The notes: generated from the letters alone by a model not told the origin. A stretch of 64,000 nucleotides of DNA from Orthonyx spaldingii (GCA_013397795.1 VZTJ01000752.1:261238-325237); one strand, 5' to 3'. Positions 47,721-60,742 are shown, counted from the stretch's first letter. Translations and numbers: made by a program.

Positions 47721-50700
47721 TCTTTCCCTCTCTCTCTCTCTTTTAGAGCTGGCAGGAATTTCATTCAAAGGGAAGAAAGAGGGAAAAAAAAAAACCAAAA
47801 GAAACCTCAACAAATAAAGACCTGTTCATAGCTCCAGGACCCAGGCTTGTTTTGTAACCATGTTTTTGTGAGATAGCAGGGCAGGGGAAGGCAGAGCTGG
47901 CTCCGGCAGGGCAGAGGAGTATGAGCAGTGAGGCAGGAGTACCCCACCGGCACTTCAAGGGCTCCAGACTTTGGGACGCTGAAATATAACCCCAGATAAA
48001 GGACTCTGTGGCTGTGCTGGCTGCGAAACTCAGCTGTGACTGGAAAGTCAGGGTGCAGCTGGGGAGAAGGGACTGAGGAGCTCGGGACAAGTTCCGTGCT
48101 GGGAGCGACCATGCCCAAGGCTGTCTGTCTGTCTGTCCTGAGCTCCAGCCCTCACTCTCCAGCAGCCCCGTTGCTGTCCCCTTGCACCAGGCAGGGGCTA
48201 GGGGGAGGTGCAGGGGGATGGAGCGGCACTGCCGTGGTGCCGAGCTCCGTGGTGGGACGTGGTGCTCTTGTTATAGCTTTGCCCAGATCAAGGGCACGAG
48301 CGAGCTGCGTTTGCAGGAGCTGCCCAGCGCTGATGCCAGGAGCAGGGGGCTGGGCTGCTTCAAGAGCTCTTTCTAACCCTGGCTAAAGTGGCCAAAGCAG
48401 AGGCATAATCCATGGAGTGGGGGTTTGAAGCCACCTCACCTGGAGCTGTGTCACTGTCTGGTTTAGCAGGGGGCACTGCCTAGGCCAGCCCAGCCCAGGG
48501 CCTCGTAGTGGGACATGTGGGATGTGCATCAGAGCAGGACCTGTGTCCAGGAGCTACTGAGTTCTGGGGCAGCAGAAGGAGCTGCTCAGCAAAGGGTGCT
48601 GCACCTGCAGCAGGAAAGGGCTGCAAAGGACAGCTGCGTGTCCTCTCTCAGGACTGTGTCACTGTGATGCCCTCAGATGGGGTGACTGCTGAGTCCCATG
48701 GCAGTGGCTTGAGGGATAGGGGTGAGCCTGGCCCCACAGCTCAAACCACACCGAGTCTCTCTCCACAGAGCCAAGCATCGCATCTGTAACAGGGACAGCA
48801 GCTGGACATGGGGCTCACACTGAAGACAGACAGCTGGCCGTGGGGCTTTTCATGGATCTGGACTCCTGGTTTGTTCCTCCCTCTGACTCCCCCACAGCCA
48901 TGAATGGAGAAGGTGAATGAGGCAGAGAAAAAGTGCCCAGGTGCAAAGTGCACCCACGAGGTCACCCCTCCCTCTGTAACCATGCTATGGTAAAGTGCCA
49001 CATGGCCAAAGCGCAGACTGGGAGATGCTTTCACAGCCCTGCTTCCTCTGAATGGGCCTTTCCTTCTGGCAAAAGAGTTTCCTGGTTGATATCCCCGTTA
49101 TCGCAGGATAAAAGAGGTGGAAGAGTTATCTGGGGTCAGGAAGGTGAACTGGTGCAGTGGGAAACTTAAACAGCTCCAGCTCACCCGGGGCTGGGGTGCC
49201 TTGAGGCCTGTGAGCCAGAGCAGGCATCTCCTCCCCCAAAAAAGTGCTCGAGATGGAGTTCAGGGTTCGGGGCTGATGCACAGACTCTGGCTGAGGGCTC
49301 CTGGCCGAGGTGATGCTGCATCTGAAACTATTCCATTTGCAAAGTGCTTTCAGATGCCACCGTTTCAGGACTCCCTGTGACTGCTGCAGTCATTGGAAAG
49401 ATCATCACTAAGTGCAGAGGAGTGAGAGGATTTTGGTCTGGGAGCAGGAACTGGTTTAATTGGAATTAAGCCGCTTCCATCGTGAACAGTGGTGGAGATG
49501 TCATTAATTAAACACTTGCAATGTCTTTTGACAGATCCGAACGTAAAACACTGCTTGGTGGGGAGACAGGGAGCCCTTGTCAGAGAGATGAGGGGTTCCT
49601 CCATGTGCTTCCCCTCCAGCTCTGACGTGGGACCTTAGCAGGGCCTGAAATGGCTGGACATGCTCTGACAGCAGCCAGGAATTTGAAGTCAGTCTGGAGA
49701 AAGTGTCAGGCCCATCACTCCTGGCTGCAGCAGCAGCAGTTCTTACATGGGATTCCTGTTCCTCTGCCTCCAGCCTCAGCAGCCAGCACCAACCACATCA
49801 GCACCTCTCGACAATTTCTCGCTCAGTGAGTTGTCCTCGGGAACCCAGGGCTCTGGCTGATCACACTTTAACAGAGGTTTTTGCAAAAAATTACACTGAA
49901 GAGGTTCTTATTGAAAACTACCATTCAGCTGAAGCAGAGGTATTTGCTCAGGAAGGCACTGACTGCAATTTTCACATTGCTTTAGGGGCAGCCTGTCCTG
50001 ACGTTGAGAGCTCTTCTCCGTGTGCCTCACTTTGATTTTCTGTTTGCTTTTTATTCCAGGTCGGCTGTGGTGGTTCACACCCGTGTCTCATCTGAGATCT
50101 TATAACAGCTGTCAGTATTCAAGGTGTCACTTATTCCAGCGTGTCACAGGGCTCCTGGCAAAACCAAGAGTCTGGACACCGACTCGCTTGGACCAGAGAG
50201 CTTTGATGTTTCCATGGTAAACCTGGAATTTCTGAATAAGTCCCTCAGGAACGGCAGTGTCACTTTTCAGCCAGAAACCTGCAGGTCAGTGGGAGCAGCG
50301 TGGGCCATGCCTGCACTAAAGGCACCGGAGCCCCGGCTCCAGCCCATGGCTGTGGATGTTTCCCTGTGGCTCAGCCGTGTTTGTGTTGTCCTCTAGCGGC
50401 AGGCTGCGGTCTGGGAGGGAGGAGAGGCTGCTCCAGAGCCACCCCCGCTCCCTGCAGGGCCCCGGCGCCCTCCTTCTGCTTTCAAAGCATGGAGCTGAGA
50501 CTCTGGAGACCAAACACCGGGGGATTTGGCTGAGCGTGGGGTGCCTCTGAGAGGCAGGTGACATCCCAGGGGATGTTTCCCCTGCTGCCTCCTCACTAAT
50601 AGGTCTTCCAACAGCTTGCTTAAAAGCAGGAATTTAAAAAACCCTTGGGGAAATTTAGAATACAGCCTAAGTGGAGAACAAGGTCCAGTTTTTGTGAGCT

Positions 50701-52457
50701 GCAAGCACAGCCATGGCCTGAGCTGGCCTGGGGCACAGAGGGGCCGGGGGCGGTGGCAGTGGGCTGCATTCCTCACAGCAGCACCTGCTCCAAGGGGTCT
50801 GACTCCAGATTGCAGCCTTGCACCTGAGGAGAGCCAGGGCTCCGTGTACCAGCGCTGGCCAGATCCTCTCTGTGGGCCAGAAATGAGATACCAAACAGGC
50901 TTTGGCCTGAGGGTGGTGCCTGGCGAGGTTTTCTGGAGCTGGTGGCATTCAAAGGCCGACAGAGCTGCTGTGGAGCCGGAGCTGGGGCAGGGCTGCAGCA
51001 ACACCCTTGTGACAAGCACTGATGTCCCCTCCTGCAGAGCCAGGAGATCTCTGTGGGCCCTGATGACAACTTGCTGGACCTTGACTTCGTCACTCAGCAG
51101 TGCTCTCCCTGCAGTGCAGGGAGGTGATGTAGCTCCTCCAGAGGTGATGCCAATGCCCTGGACACCCAGCTGAGGTCCTTCCTGAGCTGGAAAACTGCTG
51201 ATGCCAGCTGAGTCAAAGTGCTAGAGGTTGTTTCTGTCCTCAGCACAGGCCTGACATGGGGCCCTGGAACAAACCCACAAATGTGTCTCCCACCCTGCCT
51301 CCATGGGACAACTGCTTTCGCCCTCTTTTTATTTCCTTCCAGATTTTATGGGGTTCTGGATCAACCCAGTAGGATCCCAGTTTGGCTGTTGTTCTCCAAG
51401 GACAGCCAGTCCATACTGCAGACCAGGACCATGCTGGCTGTGTTTCACTGCCAAGGTTCCAGCAGGGACCAAGACGATGCTGTGCTGCACACTGGGGAGG
51501 GGAGCAGCGAGTCCCTCCCTCCAGAAGGGCTGGCAGGGGCAGGAGGGGATGCAAGGAGCCTTAGGCAGGATCAAGGGCACAGGGACACCAGAGAAAAAAT
51601 AAACATCACCAGGACTGGGCCATGTGTGCCATGGCATCCACTCATCCACCTCATCTGACATCTCTGTGAGGGGACACTCACTGCTGGGACAGGATCTCTC
51701 TTTAGAGTGAGGCTCCTCAGACTTGCCACCCCTGGCTCCTCTTGAAGCTGATCCTTTAGGTTCTGGGTGGAGCAGGTTGTGATCCAAACCAGCAGGGATG
51801 GAGCAGGATCCAGGTTCCAGGTAATTCGGGTGTGTCTGTGAGCCCAGACATGCCCTGCGGAGCCACCCGAGGTCAGGGGCAGAGGTAAAGGCCAGAGGAA
51901 TGTTCCCGGAGACCCTGCTCCCATCAGGGCCATCCAAAGGCTGGAATTGTACTGTCAGGCTGTGTGTGAGTCTGGGCCCAGCAAGGATCCCACAGGCTTT
52001 CCAAAATGTAACTGCAAACAAGCAGAAGGTCCCAGTGGCCAGCATTGGCTCCAGCTGGGGCAGGGCAAGGACAGGGACAGGTATCCAACCTTCCTGACAG
52101 TGGGAAGGACCTGTGAAGTCATACGGAGCAGGATGGTTCCAACCTGATGCTTGGGGCACAGAGCAGCACAATCTTCAGATGCACTTTAACCCCTTGCTCT
52201 GGGAGGCACTGCTTGCAAAAAGGGGCAAACCTGTGGCTCCATGCCCTGCAGAGGAGAGGGACAGAGGTGCAGAGCCAGGTAGGAGACCTGTTAGGTGGCC
52301 CAGAACCCTGGTCCAGTGCTCTACAGGCTTGAAGAGCTTGCTTTTGGATCACCTGCATCTCAGCTGGGTCAGGGAGCCACAGCCACACAAGCCTTGCATG
52401 TGCAAGAGGGGCATTGAGGAGGGACCCTCAGCTCCCGTGCTGCTCACCCGTCCCTGG
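47721..52457. other. Intergenic, LGR6 upstream
   Basis: About 4.7 kb upstream of the LGR6 promoter. A (CTGT)n run lies at about 48120-48137. About 49380-49560 is repeat-free and AT-balanced with attaattaaac and ttaattggaattaag motifs and might be a regulatory element. No exon was accepted. Confidence 0.4.
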
Positions 52458-52692
52458 AGGAATAAACTGAAACACAAGAAAATCCATCTCAACATGAGGA
52501 AGAACTTCTTCACATTGAGGGTGGCAGAGCACTGGAGCAGCTGCCCAGGGAGGTCATGGAACCTCCCCTTGGAGACGTTCAGAACCCACCTGGACGTGTT
52601 CCTGTGTCACCTGCTCCAGGTGACCCTGCCTTGGCAGGGGGGTTGGACTGGATGATCTCCAGAGGTCCCTTCCAATCCTGTGATTCTGTGAA
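52458..52692 (+). mobile_element. CR1 LINE 3' region
   Basis: 'catctcaacatgaggaagaa', 'ggagcagctgcccagggagg', 'acccacctggacgtgttcct' and 'gatgatctccagaggtccct' followed by 'gtgattctgtga': a well-preserved forward CR1 3' end of a different subfamily from most others here. Confidence 0.93.
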
Positions 52693-55600
52693 TTCCCCTT
52701 CCAGTTCAGACCCACCCTCAGTCTGTGCTGGCCCCAGCACTTCTGCTCACCAGGACGTGGATGACATTAGCAGCTGACAACAGAGGATACTGGAGATCCT
52801 GGGGACATCCGGCTGCAATCCTTCTGCTCCTGGTGCTGGTACAGCTCAGCTGGAAGAGGCAGTGGGCAGTGGGCATTCCATGCCATGACTGGTGCCAGCA
52901 CCTGATTTCCTGGAGGTGTCCAGCTGGGGACATGTCAGGGTGCAATGGGCTCCCTGTGGTGGGAGCAGGGGCCAGGGAAGAGCCTGGGGTAGAGATTCAG
53001 TGCTGGAGAAACTGAGGCATCAAGGAGCTGTGGTGCTCCCGTGGCCATGGATCCCCAGCTGTGAGGGGTGGGTGTCCCTGTCTCCTGTCACTTGGCAATG
53101 CTCACCCAGTCTGCCCCTGCTGTGGCAGCCATGGGAAGGGGAGCAGGGAGTGGGAAGGGGGGGTCCAAACAGGCATGTTTTTGCTCATCTCCAGTGTTCT
53201 GACCTCTGCACAGGGGCTGATGGAGGAGGGCAGTGGCTGGATGCTGCTCATCTGGAGCAGGATAAATATGAAGAACAACATGGCATGGCCAGAACTCACT
53301 GGGCAGCCCAAGCCAGAGGCTTGTTTTGTTTTCGTGTTCTGTTGTGTTTCTCTCCCCCTCTGGGTTTCATGGCTCTTGAGCTGCAGGGCTGGAAAATTAT
53401 TCATCCAAACCGCAGCTCCCACAACACCCTCTGCAAGCATCTGTGGCTCCAGACTCCACTGCAGCAGTGGGTGGGAGGTCATAAATTCATCATCGTCACC
53501 AGCTTGGCCTCCTGTCAGGCAGGACACGAAGCACGGAGCAGAGGGCTGTGCCACAGACACACACTGTGTGGCTGTCACAGCCACAGTGTACTCTGAGCTA
53601 AGCCTGCTGGCCAGTCTGTGTGACAAATCCCTGTCCCATGCCCGTGCTGGAGGTGAGGAGCTCCCACCAGAGCTGCTGGAGAAGCTGCTTTAGCTGCAGA
53701 TGCCTGCAGGTTCACCTGGGCTCTGCTGGCAGCACCGTGCTGCTGTGTGAGCCAGATGTGAGGGCTGAAGCATCACTCCCTCCCAGCTCATGGAAGCTCT
53801 GCAGACAGCAACAGGCCTCCCCCACCATGGCTGCAGCTTCCTCCCTTGTGTCTCAGGGCCAGTGCTGCTGGCAGCTCTGTGCCACCAGCCGTGGGTGACA
53901 GGGCATCAGCCCTGTGCCCTGTCCTGGGACTGCTGACTGCACAGACACACAGGAGATCCAGGAGCACTTTCCCAAGGGACTGGAGGAATAAACTAAAGTG
54001 GAAAGTTCCTGGTGCACTGTCCATCCATTGAGGCAGATGGACATTGGTGGTGCTGTACTGAGCTCCAGTAGGACGAGAGCTCGTGTGGAGCAGGTGCCAG
54101 CAGAACCCACCCCACCCCTTGCTTGGTCTCTGCCATCAGAGTGTGGCCTGGGTGTGGCCAGGTTGTCCCATGTGGATGAGGTTCTGCTCTTCTCCATGAA
54201 AGCAATTCTGTCCCATCCTGAGGCCTCCCTCCTCTGCCATCAGCTGTGGAGCCAGATCCAGAGCCTCTCCATACAAAAGATGGTTTGAGCAAAGCCCAAG
54301 CCATAATGACTCTGAACACCACAGGGTAGTTCTGATTGTGGGAAAACAGCAAAGAGAGGCTGGGGGGTTCCTGCCTCTCCTTATCCCTGGCAGCTGCCCA
54401 TTTTGGAGGAGGCAGTCCTGGCTGGGCTGCAGGGACACCCTGCTAGATGCACTTGGGAGCAAGTGAGGACCTGTCCCTGCAGAACCCTGGGCTGCTGAGG
54501 GGTGATGCAGACCCAGGAGGGACAATGCCCACCCACTCAACAGCACAAGTCCCACACATGCTGCCAGGCCCTAGACAGCAAAATCCCTGGTCAGCCTTGT
54601 TCTGTGCCCCTCACAAGGCTCCTGCTCCCCCATGGCACCCTCACTGCCACTGTGACTGGCTCTGCTTTGCAGGTAGGGCACTCCACAGATCCTAAAATCC
54701 TCTGAGACAGCGAGCATCAAGTGTTTTAACATCATAAACCATGCAGGAACATACAGGTGCAAAAGCTTGTCAGTGTTGTGTGGACACTGCACGCCTTGAA
54801 CATGCGCCTGATGCTAAACCTCATCTCTACACACACCTTGGAGACTTAACCGTGCTCAGCACTTGGGATTCCAGGGCCACAAAAAGCCAGGAGAGCCACA
54901 GGCTGTGTGCAGCAGCACCAGCAGGGTGGTGCTGGAGTTGGATCCAGGCCGGGTTCACCTCTGCCCTGTTTGAGAGCAGGACACCAGCCCTTTCCCACCC
55001 CAGCAGCTCTCTCACTCCTTCCCTCACAGGGACCTCTGCCTTCACCTGCTTTGCAGGTCAGCTGTGCTGAGGGTGAAGCAGTGAGAGGAGCACTCCAAGT
55101 GCATGGGATTGAGTCTCCAGTGTGAAAGTATCAACATTTGCACTGTTCTCTAGGGGTATGTTTGAGAGGAGCTGCAGGTCCTGGCAGAAAGGCTGCTGTC
55201 CTGTAGCCCAAGAATTAATTTTAAGGCTGAATGCAGCTGGAGGGTGAAAGCTGGACATCAGGGTTGTTTCCAGTGGAGGTCTAGGGATGATGGGGCTATG
55301 TGCATGTGTGAGCAGGACATGTGGTCTTTGAGACGACTCCTTCTTGGGGGCTGTTGGGGTAAAACCCCCAGATTCTGTGCTGCTGGGCAGGTCTAAACTT
55401 CACCGGCCTGTCAGCTCCAGACTCCGGACAGACAAATGGCACATCATTCTTTGGGCTTGATTTTGCAGCTTGCTTGCTTGATGTTAACATCCAGTGTGCC
55501 CTGGTCTGTCCTCCCTTGGTGGCCCCGGCGCACAGGGCAGGTGCCCTGCAGAGCACAGGGACCTCGTGTGCAGCCAACAGCCCAACCCCACTGATCCTGG

Positions 55601-57319
55601 CTACTGGAAACAAACATTTCCCTGGTGTGATCCCCATCCTGCAGCACCAGTGCGGTTTAGGAGTTACTGGTTACATAAAAGTCATAAAGTCATCAGGCTC
55701 CCTGTGAGCAAGGGCAAGGACTGGGCTTCTCCCAAGGCAACATCATAAATCCTTTTGTGCACATGAGAATATCCACTGAGCTTCACAGGCCCTTTTCATG
55801 TTGGAAGCATTCACTCACCCTCCTGGAGAGCCCCTGGCATGTTGGCATCTCACCAGGAACAGCAATGTGACAAGTCACTGGATGGTCACTTGTGCAGGCT
55901 GAGCAGTGAGGGGTCACATCAGCTGGGTGGGTGACCCTGGCACAGATGCATTGACATGGAAACATTTCCAAACAGCAACCGGATCCAGGACAGTGCAGGT
56001 CAGGATGGGTGAGGGTGGCTGTGGGCAACTCAGGATGCTCTGGGCTATGCTGAAGCCAGCACTGCACACACAGCATGTCCAGGGTGGGACAAAAACCAGT
56101 GCTCTGTGGGGCTAAGGCTCTGCACTGCCTGGGTTCCCTCCAGCCCAGGAATGCTGCAGCACCGGAGCTGGGAGCAGAGCAGGGAATACACAGAGGCAGA
56201 GGGGACTGAGCAGCTCTGCCTGCAGCACAAAAGGTCTGCTGTGTGCAAGGAGAGGCTGCTCCCACCCAGCTGTGCCCTGCCTGTGGCCACAGCCGGGCAC
56301 TGGGTGCAAGGGACAGCAGGCAGGACACTTGGCCGAGGGCTGCACAGCTCTGCTGGGTGCTGGGGATGGGTGGAGCACAGCGGGAGCAGGAAGTGCATGG
56401 GACAGCAACGGCCAAAGAGAAATGGGATTTAGGAGAGGGAAAAAAGGATAGCCAGTGGCAAAAGAGGCCTCATCCCAGTGCTGGGATGGCTGATGCTGAG
56501 GTGCCCTGGGTGTCCCATTCTGGGGTGCAGATCCTTGTTTTGGAAGAGGAAACACAGCAGCTTTAGGATGAGTGGCCAACGCAGTCACCCACCTGGGGCT
56601 CTCTGCTCCTTGTAACAGGTCCTGGGACCCCCTCATCACACCTCTTATGTCTCCTCACCCCACTCCAAGGCAGCTGCCACAGCACAGGGTATAGTTGGCA
56701 GGAGCTGGGCCACACTGGGACAGGGTTACTGCTTTGAGACTGCACTATAACCACACACTGCTTGAAGGGGTGAAGAAGGGTAATCAGGGTCCCAGATACA
56801 GTTTTTTTCTACATGTGGAATACGCTTGTGAAACCATCTTTTTTTTTTTTTTAACTCTTCCTTCTGTCCTGTACTTGCAGCTCAATGAACCAAGTTGCTA
56901 CTTGTGATTTCAGCTTGTGCATGGCCACCCCTGCTTCCGGAGTAGCCGTGTCCCTGCATGGACAACCCAGTTCCCAGAGCAGCAGGACTGCTGGGGCTGC
57001 CAGCTGCTTACCAGTATGTCAGCTGAACCAGGTGGCTTTGCCCTGTTCCTTGATGCTGGGGAACCGGCAGGTTCACAACTTTGAGCCCAGGCTTCATCTG
57101 AAAACGTGTCCCTTCCTCATGAAATTGTGGGTGGGCTGGAGATTGACTGCAGAAGTGTTGCCTCAGGGGGAGGAGCAGATGAGAGTGAGGAGAAGCTGCT
57201 GTGCCATGGGCTGCAGCATCTGGAGTGCCCAAGGGACACTGCTGTGGGACACAGCTGCCCTTTTGGGAACAGCCTGCACATCAGCTGGACCCCTCAAAAG
57301 CCAAGCCTCCCTTACAAGC
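52693..57319. other. Intergenic between PTPRV 3' end and LGR6
   Basis: About 4.6 kb with a T-run at 56840-56853; no gene, RNA or repeat family was recognised. Confidence 0.4.
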
Positions 57320-57338
57320 ACACGCTTTCCTAGGGCTG

Positions 57339-57344
57339 TTTATT
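57339..57344 (-). terminator. Polyadenylation signal AATAAA of PTPRV
   Basis: The plus strand reads tttatt, so the coding strand has a perfect AATAAA. It is the only one I found between the PTPRV stop codon and this point. Confidence 0.65.
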
Positions 57345-57592
57345 GTTTGTACCTAAGACCACGCCAGCAGCCAAGCCAGCTCCCACAGTGCTCTGTCCAC
57401 AGCACATCTGAGACCTCCACAGGCTGGTACCCACGGGCACGTGGAGACCACGGTGCTCCGTGCTCGGCCTCAGGGGCACCGCAGAGCCCCTCAGTGTGTA
57501 GTGAGGGGGGCTGGAGAACCTTCCAGGCACCAGGAATCCCAGGAGATGTCCAAAGGAGGAGAGCATCCTGCCCAGCTCCTCACCGTGTGTGC

Positions 57593-57912
57593 AGGACACT
57601 GTCCGTCTGTCCAGGGCACCCCACGTCACAGCTCACACTGCGTGGGACGCTTTGGGGACAGTGGCAGGGGAGGTTGTGGCAGGACACTGTCCGTCTGTCC
57701 AGGGCACCCCACGTCACAGCTCACACTGCGTGGGACGCTTTGGGGACAGTGGCAGGGGAGGTTGTGGCAGGACACTGTCCGTCTGTCCAGGGCACCCCAC
57801 GTCACAGCTCACACAATGTGGGATGCGTTGGGGACAGTGGCAGGGGTGGTTGTGGCAGGACACCCCATGTCACAGCTTCCACAATGTGGGACGCATTGGG
57901 GACAGTGCCACC
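57593..57912. repeat. 88-bp minisatellite, about 3.6 copies, in PTPRV 3'UTR
   Basis: Copies begin at 57593, 57681, 57769 and 57857, a constant step of 88 bases. The first two copies look identical, the third has a few substitutions, and the fourth lacks about 20 bases near its start and decays. Because 88 is not a multiple of three, the array keeps frames open on the plus strand and produces long spurious ORFs. Confidence 0.9.
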
Positions 57913-58027
57913 GCTCGCTGGAGGACTCGCTCTGTGCCAGGAGTGCCACGGGGCTCTCACCACTCCTGGCTCTGTACAGGACCCTGCAGACGGGAGGCAG
58001 GAGGGTGCCAGGAAGGGCCAGGTGCTG

Positions 58028-58087
58028 TCAGGGCTGGTTCTGAGCCGTGATGTCCTGGATGCAGCTGTACAGGAGCATGTACTGGTC
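58028..58087 (-). CDS. PTPRV: PTPRV last coding exon with stop codon (60 nt)
   Basis: The acceptor is ...ctcttgcag and the exon starts in phase 0 directly after ...MTPTL of the previous exon. It encodes DQYMLLYSCIQDITAQNQP and a TGA stop. This aligns with the final helix of PTP domains, (E)QY.FLY.... The tail after the domain is only about ten residues, so the protein ends with D2. The intron before it is long (58088-60742) and carries a solo LTR. I considered PTPRC (CD45), whose D2 is also inactive, but the position next to LGR6 favours PTPRV. The human copy is a pseudogene; nothing seen here is broken. Confidence 0.85.
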   Translation of the reverse strand, partial: DQYMLLYSCIQDITAQNQP

Positions 58088-59913
58088 CTGCAAGAGAGAA
58101 AGGGGGGTCAGAGTCAGGTTTCTGACAGAGAGCTCCTGGTCATAGATCAACCTTGCAGTTTGCCTTAAAAAATTCTAATTAAGGAACAGTGTCTGACAGC
58201 AGAGCAGGATTTGCTCTCCCACGTAGTCCATGATGGTCCTGTGTCACCACAGTCACCCAGCAAGGAAGAATCAAGCCTGTTATACCATGTTTGTTTCCCC
58301 TTCTTCATTGTCCCATGATGGGGCTGAGAGTAATGTCCCATCCAAGATGGAGAGGAACAATTTCATTGGGCTTCCTCCAAGTGCCCCAATGGCTTTTGGA
58401 TGTGCTGTGGTGTTTGCATCTGAAACAAGAGCAAAGAGCAACCCCAGTGATGCTGCAGGGCATGGAGCTGGAGTGCATGGGGTCTGGCAGTGACCCGGGG
58501 CCATGAGGGAACACCTCCGGACCAGGAGTTCCCCTTGGTGTAATCCCAGTGTTACCAGAGTCTGGTGCTGACAGATCAGGGTAGATGCTTGCAGGCTCAT
58601 AGAGGTACAGAAAAATCTGTGTGGGTTTAGCCCAGCTGCATTGTTCATCTCTTTTAAATATCACCAAACCGATCCATCAGGTCCAAATGTGGGTTCAGAG
58701 GTCCCAAGTCCCCTGTGCACTTGATATGAGGTTCTGCCCAAAGGCCAGGCTGCCCCAAAATGCCACCAGGCTACAAACACGCAGGACTGCCTCGGCAAGA
58801 TGTGAGGAAGGTAACCGGGGTTGTTCTCGGGGCACAGAGCTGGAGGGCAGGGCCAGCCGGCACACGGTGCGGGTTGGAGTCACATGGCAGTGGCCAGGGG
58901 GATTAGGGACTTGCAGAGGGGCCCCAGCAGCATTCCCGAACGCTCGTTAATGCGCTGGCTGAGCCGGAGTCACGAGGAGCCGCCTCCCCGTGGTGGCCGG
59001 TTTAGCCTCACCGAAGGGCCGGGAATGCCGCGATCACACAATGGCTGAGGCTCCAGGTCACCAGAGCGTGTTTTCAGTGAGTCAGGTCCGATTGTGAAAC
59101 CTGCAGCGACAGCCCGGGGCTGACTGCAGCCCTCAGTGACCGGCCACATGCAATAGCACAGCCCCGGGGACACACACCACGCTGGAGCTGCTGGTGCTTC
59201 ATATCCGACAGTTTTCCATGGACATCCATCAAAGGTTCAGCTTCCCCCTGGCTTCCCCCCCAAAAATCTGATGTCTCCAGCACGACAGCAGCCGATGACC
59301 CTGCCAGACATCAAGGGGCGCTGGCAAGGCCCCGCAGGGACGGAGGAGGCTGCAGGGCAGCCCCGCTGCTCTGAGGGGCAGCAGCTCCTCTGCCGCCCCC
59401 CTTCAGCGGGGCAGCGGCGTTTGATGGGCACTCGCTGTGCCTTTATGGGCGTATTGTGTCCCTGCAGGGCCGCAAAAGGAGCACAAAGCAGCTCTGAAGC
59501 GGGGGCAGCGCACGCCTTGCCCTCCTCTGGCTCCCATCACGCACATGGTTCACATTAATTAAGAATGTAATTAGCTTCTTGAAGGAGGCTCTGCAGCTGG
59601 GAAGCCTTGCAGAGAGCTTCCCCAGTCCTGCCGTGCCCTGTGGGGAGTGTTTCCAGTGCCGTGCATCAGCTCATTCAGCAGCTGCAGCGACTGAAGCGTG
59701 TCCAGAGGCACCGGTGCCACGAGCGCCCGTCAGGGCTGGCACGAACAGCGCTGTCACACAGTGCCACAGCCCACGGGGCACCTGCCAATGTGGCACTGTG
59801 TCCCCCCGTCCCCCTGACACGCAGCTCCAGCTGCCACACCAGGCTCTGGGGCTGGGGGATGTAGCAGGAAAGGCACAGGCCAAGGGGACACCCGGCAGAT
59901 TCTGGGTCCCCAG
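58088..59913 (-). other. PTPRV: PTPRV last intron, proximal part
   Basis: This is intronic sequence with no recognised exon. A small CpG cluster occurs at about 58930-59035, and an AT-rich TTAATTAAGAATGTAATTAG motif lies at about 59554-59575. Both are possible regulatory sites, unproven. Confidence 0.4.
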
Positions 59914-60367
59914 TGAAAGGAATAGAGGGAGGTGTTTTTATAAACAAGCTGGGTCTGTTGGTAGATAAAGTTAGATACTGAGAGGTGAAAGAAGTAATGG
60001 GAGGAACTATAAATTCCACTACTAATTGATACAGACTGTTATTCATTTAAAATTGTGTTAAATCCCTGGATTTAGAGAAGAAGAACAGAGACACAAGGAA
60101 AAGAAGGGAGGGGGTGTTACACATTAGGAAAGAGTCTGTATTAGGCAATTCGAAGAATCTGTACCTCTCAAGTACCTCAGCAATGAGAAAAGAAAGAAAG
60201 AAAATGCAGCCAGAAAATTAAAAGAGAGGCTGTGTCCTCTGACAATTTAAGAAACCCCATGGGAAATGCCCATGACCTCTCCCTTTATTCATGAATAAAG
60301 CTACAGGACTCCTCTGCCTCCTTTTTGGACATAAACCTCTAGTGTTTATAGATTAATTTTCCTGACA
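59914..60367 (+). mobile_element. Solo LTR of an endogenous retrovirus, 454 bp
   Basis: The element starts TG and ends CA and is flanked by a perfect 4-bp direct repeat ccag (59910-59913 and 60368-60371), a target-site duplication. Inside are a TATA-like ctataaattcc at about 60007-60017 and a polyadenylation signal AATAAAG at about 60294, placing it on the plus strand, antisense to PTPRV. The body is A-rich, with an AAAG run at about 60186-60204. No internal retroviral genes are present, so it is the scar of recombination between two LTRs. The 4-bp duplication suggests a class I (gamma-type) element, an inference. Confidence 0.75.
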
Positions 60368-60742
60368 CCAGGCTGCCAGCCATGCCCAGGAGCCAAGGGT
60401 GAGCAGGCAGGTTGTGTAGGATGGCACCAGTGCCGCACACTTCCCGAGGTACAATGGGAAGAGTGCCTTGCATTTACTGCGAGCTCACATGCAATTTAAC
60501 TGACCTGAACTCCACAACTGAGCAGATGGAAAACTCTTGCCTGGGAAAAGTCAGTGCCCTCAGCCCTTGGTGGCTGGCAGAGACACAGGGTGGGGAGGAA
60601 GCATGAAGTAAATCCCTGCTGAGGCTGGATGGGCTCCCAGGCAGCAGGGAGCACCCAGGAGTGGGCAGGATGCTGCCAGCTCCAGGCAGGTCAGCACAAA
60701 GACTCTGCCCTACCCTGCCCACCACCCCTTCTTCCCACCTAC

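Larger units (their letters stand above)
57320..58027 (-). other. PTPRV: PTPRV 3'UTR
   Basis: This is the sequence between the PTPRV stop codon and its only nearby polyadenylation signal. It is about 700 nt long, and roughly half of it is an 88-bp minisatellite. The lower boundary is approximate: cleavage is expected 15-25 nt past the AATAAA. Confidence 0.6.

Noticed and set aside
47526..47813. Upstream in-frame extension of LGR6 exon 1 (starts at 47639 or 47813)
   Set aside because: The extension is Arg/Pro-rich with no signal peptide, while the ATG at 47525 has a strong context and starts the signal peptide.
49703..50396. Plus-strand frames that look exon-like near 49.7-50.4 kb
   Set aside because: One has a GT after a plausible coding run, but there is no acceptor, domain or homologue that I recognise; likely chance.
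56885..58168. 427-codon plus-strand open frame
   Set aside because: It passes through the 88-bp array and antisense through the PTPRV 3'UTR and last exon. There is no domain, and the array keeps all frames open.
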